From assembly GCA_947462515.1 (NCBI GenBank), contig CANHPJ010000075.1, forward strand, positions 1-7,396: DNA of 7,396 nucleotides. The letters run 5' to 3'. The notes beneath the pieces were generated by a model. The model was given only the letters and a program-made list of their open reading frames with translations, was not told where the DNA came from and did no database searches. Below are positions 5,795 to 7,396 of the stretch, piece by piece. Made by a program: the position numbers and the translations under genes. The stretch is from Bacteroidota bacterium (GTDB lineage Bacteria > Bacteroidota > Bacteroidia > JACCXN01). The stretch's first letter is position 1. Each line of letters starts with the position of its first letter.

Positions 5795-6805
5795 TTAAAT
5801 TTTTCCGCTTAGGTATGCTCTGCAGGTATTGTCAATCATTTGTTGTATTCCGATAAATTCGTGAGCTAATCTTTCTTTTATTTTGTGATTAGAAAAAGCA
5901 TGTTTTTTATGTGCCGATCGGGCACTTTCTCTGGTTAGCAGAGGCGATTGTCCAGAAAAAAAACTTTTTATGGTGTCTGTTCGCCAGGCTATTTCCGACA
6001 AAAATTTATTCGCTTTGATATATGGTCTTTTCTTACTGAAGGCATCATGGATAAAATTAAAAAAATCGCGATAGGAGCAATTTTCACCATTTAAAATAAA
6101 GCGTTCGCTTTTTATATTGCTTTTCATAAGTTTAATCATTAGGAGTGCAACATCTCTTACGTCAACGAAACCACTGCTACCTTCGGAATAATATTTTAAT
6201 CCATTTGCCGAAGTTTGAAACATTTTGGAAGAACCTTTTTCCCAATTTCCTGGGCCTATAATAATTGATGGGTTCACAATTACGCAGTCTAATCCTTCTT
6301 CTGCACCTCGCCATATTTCTCGCTCTGCGGCATATTTGCTTTTGGCATAATTAGAATTCTCGGGGGAATCTTTCCACCAGCAATCTTCGTTTATTAAACC
6401 GGAATTGGATTCACGACCCAATGATGCGATAGAAGATACATGGCATAGTTTTTTGATGTTTTTCTCAAGGGCTATGTTTACCAAATTGGAGGTGCCGGTG
6501 CCATTTATACTTAGCATTTGTTCCGCATCTTTTGGTGAAAAAGAAACCATTGCAGCACAGTGATATATAAATTCAATTCCCAGCATTACTTCTTCTAATG
6601 AAAATATATCTAGAATGTCCGCTTCCACCCATTCGATCTGATCAAATAATTCTGGTTTCTCCGGTGAATAGTAATTGAATAACTTTCTTACATTTTCATT
6701 GTTCGAACCCTTGCGTTTTATAGCTCTTGCTTTTTCTCCTGATAAAGCAATATAATAAAGTAAATGTGATCCTAACAAACCAGTTCCTCCTGTAACTAAA
6801 TTCAT
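5795..6805 (-). CDS. NAD(P)-dependent extended SDR (epimerase/dehydratase/reductase family)
   Basis: A 336-residue extended short-chain dehydrogenase; cytoplasmic. The Rossmann dinucleotide-binding motif TGGTGLLG (5-12) is at the very N-terminus, which supports the chosen ATG. An ADILD acidic motif (62-66) follows, then HCAAMVSF (82-89) and the active site: Ser124/Ser125 in HVSSIAS and Tyr153-x-x-x-Lys157 in SNYAKSK. NPSIIIGPG (178-186) and GFVDVRDVA (212-220) are typical of the UDP-sugar epimerase / dihydroflavonol-reductase-like branch. The catalytic set is complete. The basic C-terminal third (about 255-336), where substrate specificity lies, I cannot assign. Related Bacteroidota proteins are usually annotated only as NAD-dependent epimerase. 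A nucleotide-sugar or an aldehyde/ketone substrate are both possible. It is convergent with DUF4296 and divergent from the deacetylase-like gene. Confidence 0.9.
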   Translation of the reverse strand: MNLVTGGTGLLGSHLLYYIALSGEKARAIKRKGSNNENVRKLFNYYSPEKPELFDQIEWVEADILDIFSLEEVMLGIEFIYHCAAMVSFSPKDAEQMLSINGTGTSNLVNIALEKNIKKLCHVSSIASLGRESNSGLINEDCWWKDSPENSNYAKSKYAAEREIWRGAEEGLDCVIVNPSIIIGPGNWEKGSSKMFQTSANGLKYYSEGSSGFVDVRDVALLMIKLMKSNIKSERFILNGENCSYRDFFNFIHDAFSKKRPYIKANKFLSEIAWRTDTIKSFFSGQSPLLTRESARSAHKKHAFSNHKIKERLAHEFIGIQQMIDNTCRAYLSGKI

Positions 6806-6843
6806 TTTAAATGGTTTTTGGGAAATAATTTCAAAAAATTAAT

Positions 6844-6877
6844 GCAAAATACAAAAATGTCTCCATCTTGAGGTCAA
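6844..6877 (-). promoter_or_regulatory. Candidate -33/-7 promoter of the SDR gene
   Basis: On the - strand, TTGACC (6877-6872) is separated by 20 bases from TATTTTGC (6851-6844), followed by about 38 bases to the ATG at 6805. The spacing fits the Bacteroidota promoter layout (-33 TTG-type, -7 TAnnTTTG). The -7 box is not perfect: the TTTG run is one T short of consensus (TATTTTG instead of TATTTTTG). Confidence 0.4.
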
Positions 6878-7045
6878 GAAAATTTATGCGCGTAATCTAT
6901 TTAATTCAAAAAAAGTATTTTAAATAGAACTTGGGAAATTTTACTATTGTTTTTTCAAGTTTTCTTGTTTTTTCATTTATAATAAGTCCCTAAATGTTTT
7001 AAAAAGTATATAATTTTAGTCTTTGTTTGTATAATTTTATTTGTA

Positions 7046-7396
7046 ATGTTAAAAATTGCCTGGTCTAAAGTTTTTGCACATCCTTTGCCTGTGGAACATC
7101 GATTTCCCATGATTAAGTATGACCTTATTCCTGAACAATTACTGTATGAGGGAATTATTACCAATGCTGATTTATTTGAGCCTATAGCAATGCAAGAAGC
7201 CGATATTATTTTAACACACGATCAAAGCTATTGGCATAGTTTAAAGAATCTATTATTAAGCCCGGCTGAGGAGCGAAGGTCAGGTTTTCCGCATAGTAAA
7301 GAATTGATTTTACGCGAAAGAATAATTATGAATGGTACTCTTCAAAGTGCAATGTTTGCCATTCAATATGGTGTTTCGTTTAATGTTGCAGGAGGT
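7046..7396 (+). CDS. Histone deacetylase superfamily protein, 5' part only
   Basis: The first 117 codons of a zinc-dependent deacetylase-fold protein, open to the right edge and so partial by window cut, not by mutation. Visible markers: AHPLPVEHRFPMIKY (11-25), LTHDQSYW (56-63, with His58-Asp59), RRSGFPHS (77-84), GTLQSA (97-102) and NVAGG (113-117). This order matches the bacterial HDAC11-like (class IV-type) proteins, in which NVAGG runs straight into T-H-H, the catalytic histidine pair that would lie just past the edge. Such enzymes hydrolyse acyl-amide bonds, but the bacterial substrates (acyl-lysine, acyl-polyamine or others) are unknown. The ATG follows an AT-rich leader without Shine-Dalgarno, and the N-terminus aligns with the family start MLKIA. 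It is divergent from the SDR gene across 240 bases. Confidence 0.88.
   Translation, partial: MLKIAWSKVFAHPLPVEHRFPMIKYDLIPEQLLYEGIITNADLFEPIAMQEADIILTHDQSYWHSLKNLLLSPAEERRSGFPHSKELILRERIIMNGTLQSAMFAIQYGVSFNVAGG

Noticed and set aside
6698..6708. GTTCGAACCC resembling a tRNA T-arm
   Set aside because: It lies within the SDR coding sequence near its N-terminus, and no acceptor or anticodon stem surrounds it.
6973..7164. Open - strand frame of 63 codons
   Set aside because: It is antisense to the start of the deacetylase-like gene, whose motifs are clear; no own features.

Overview
The window is an AT-rich piece of what looks like a Bacteroidota chromosome (Flavobacteriia, Cytophagia or Sphingobacteriia type; I cannot place it further). 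The signs are start codons without a purine-rich Shine-Dalgarno upstream, two short lipoproteins with the [FG]-Y-S-C type of lipobox, a DUF4296 lipoprotein (a family I know only from this phylum), a dihydroorotase with the DDQVHFREPG signature, and a TAnnTTTG-type -7 promoter element. It holds nine complete genes and one gene cut by the right edge. I see no mobile element, CRISPR array, tRNA, rRNA or phage gene.

Left part (1-2690, all + strand): about 290 bases of very AT-rich non-coding DNA, then a small acidic protein of unknown function, an FKBP-type peptidyl-prolyl isomerase lipoprotein, a LacX-like aldose 1-epimerase and the thiol peroxidase Tpx. Gaps between genes are 41-79 bases. The run ends in a strong hairpin-plus-T-run terminator behind tpx. 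These look like general housekeeping functions (envelope protein folding, sugar anomer conversion, peroxide defence), not one pathway.

Middle (2690-5790): a minimal secreted RlpA-like double-psi beta-barrel protein on the - strand. Divergent from it is a tight + strand cluster of a polyprenol-phosphate mannosyltransferase-like GT2 enzyme (TTG start), dihydroorotase, and a DUF4296 lipoprotein only 2 bases after the dihydroorotase stop. The cluster couples a pyrimidine enzyme to two envelope-related genes.

Right part (5790-7396): a - strand NAD(P)-dependent extended SDR (sugar epimerase/reductase type), convergent with the DUF4296 gene with only 9 bases between stops. Divergent from it, across a 240-base spacer, is the first 117 codons of a histone-deacetylase-superfamily amidohydrolase, cut just before its expected catalytic His-His motif.

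I judge this an ordinary core-genome region. The items most worth a second look are the Gln in the first metal-ligand position of the dihydroorotase, the conserved-looking GT2/dihydroorotase/DUF4296 cluster, the unrecognised acidic 98-residue protein, and the hairpins between the convergent tpx and rlpA genes. I found no evidence for a new multi-gene system.
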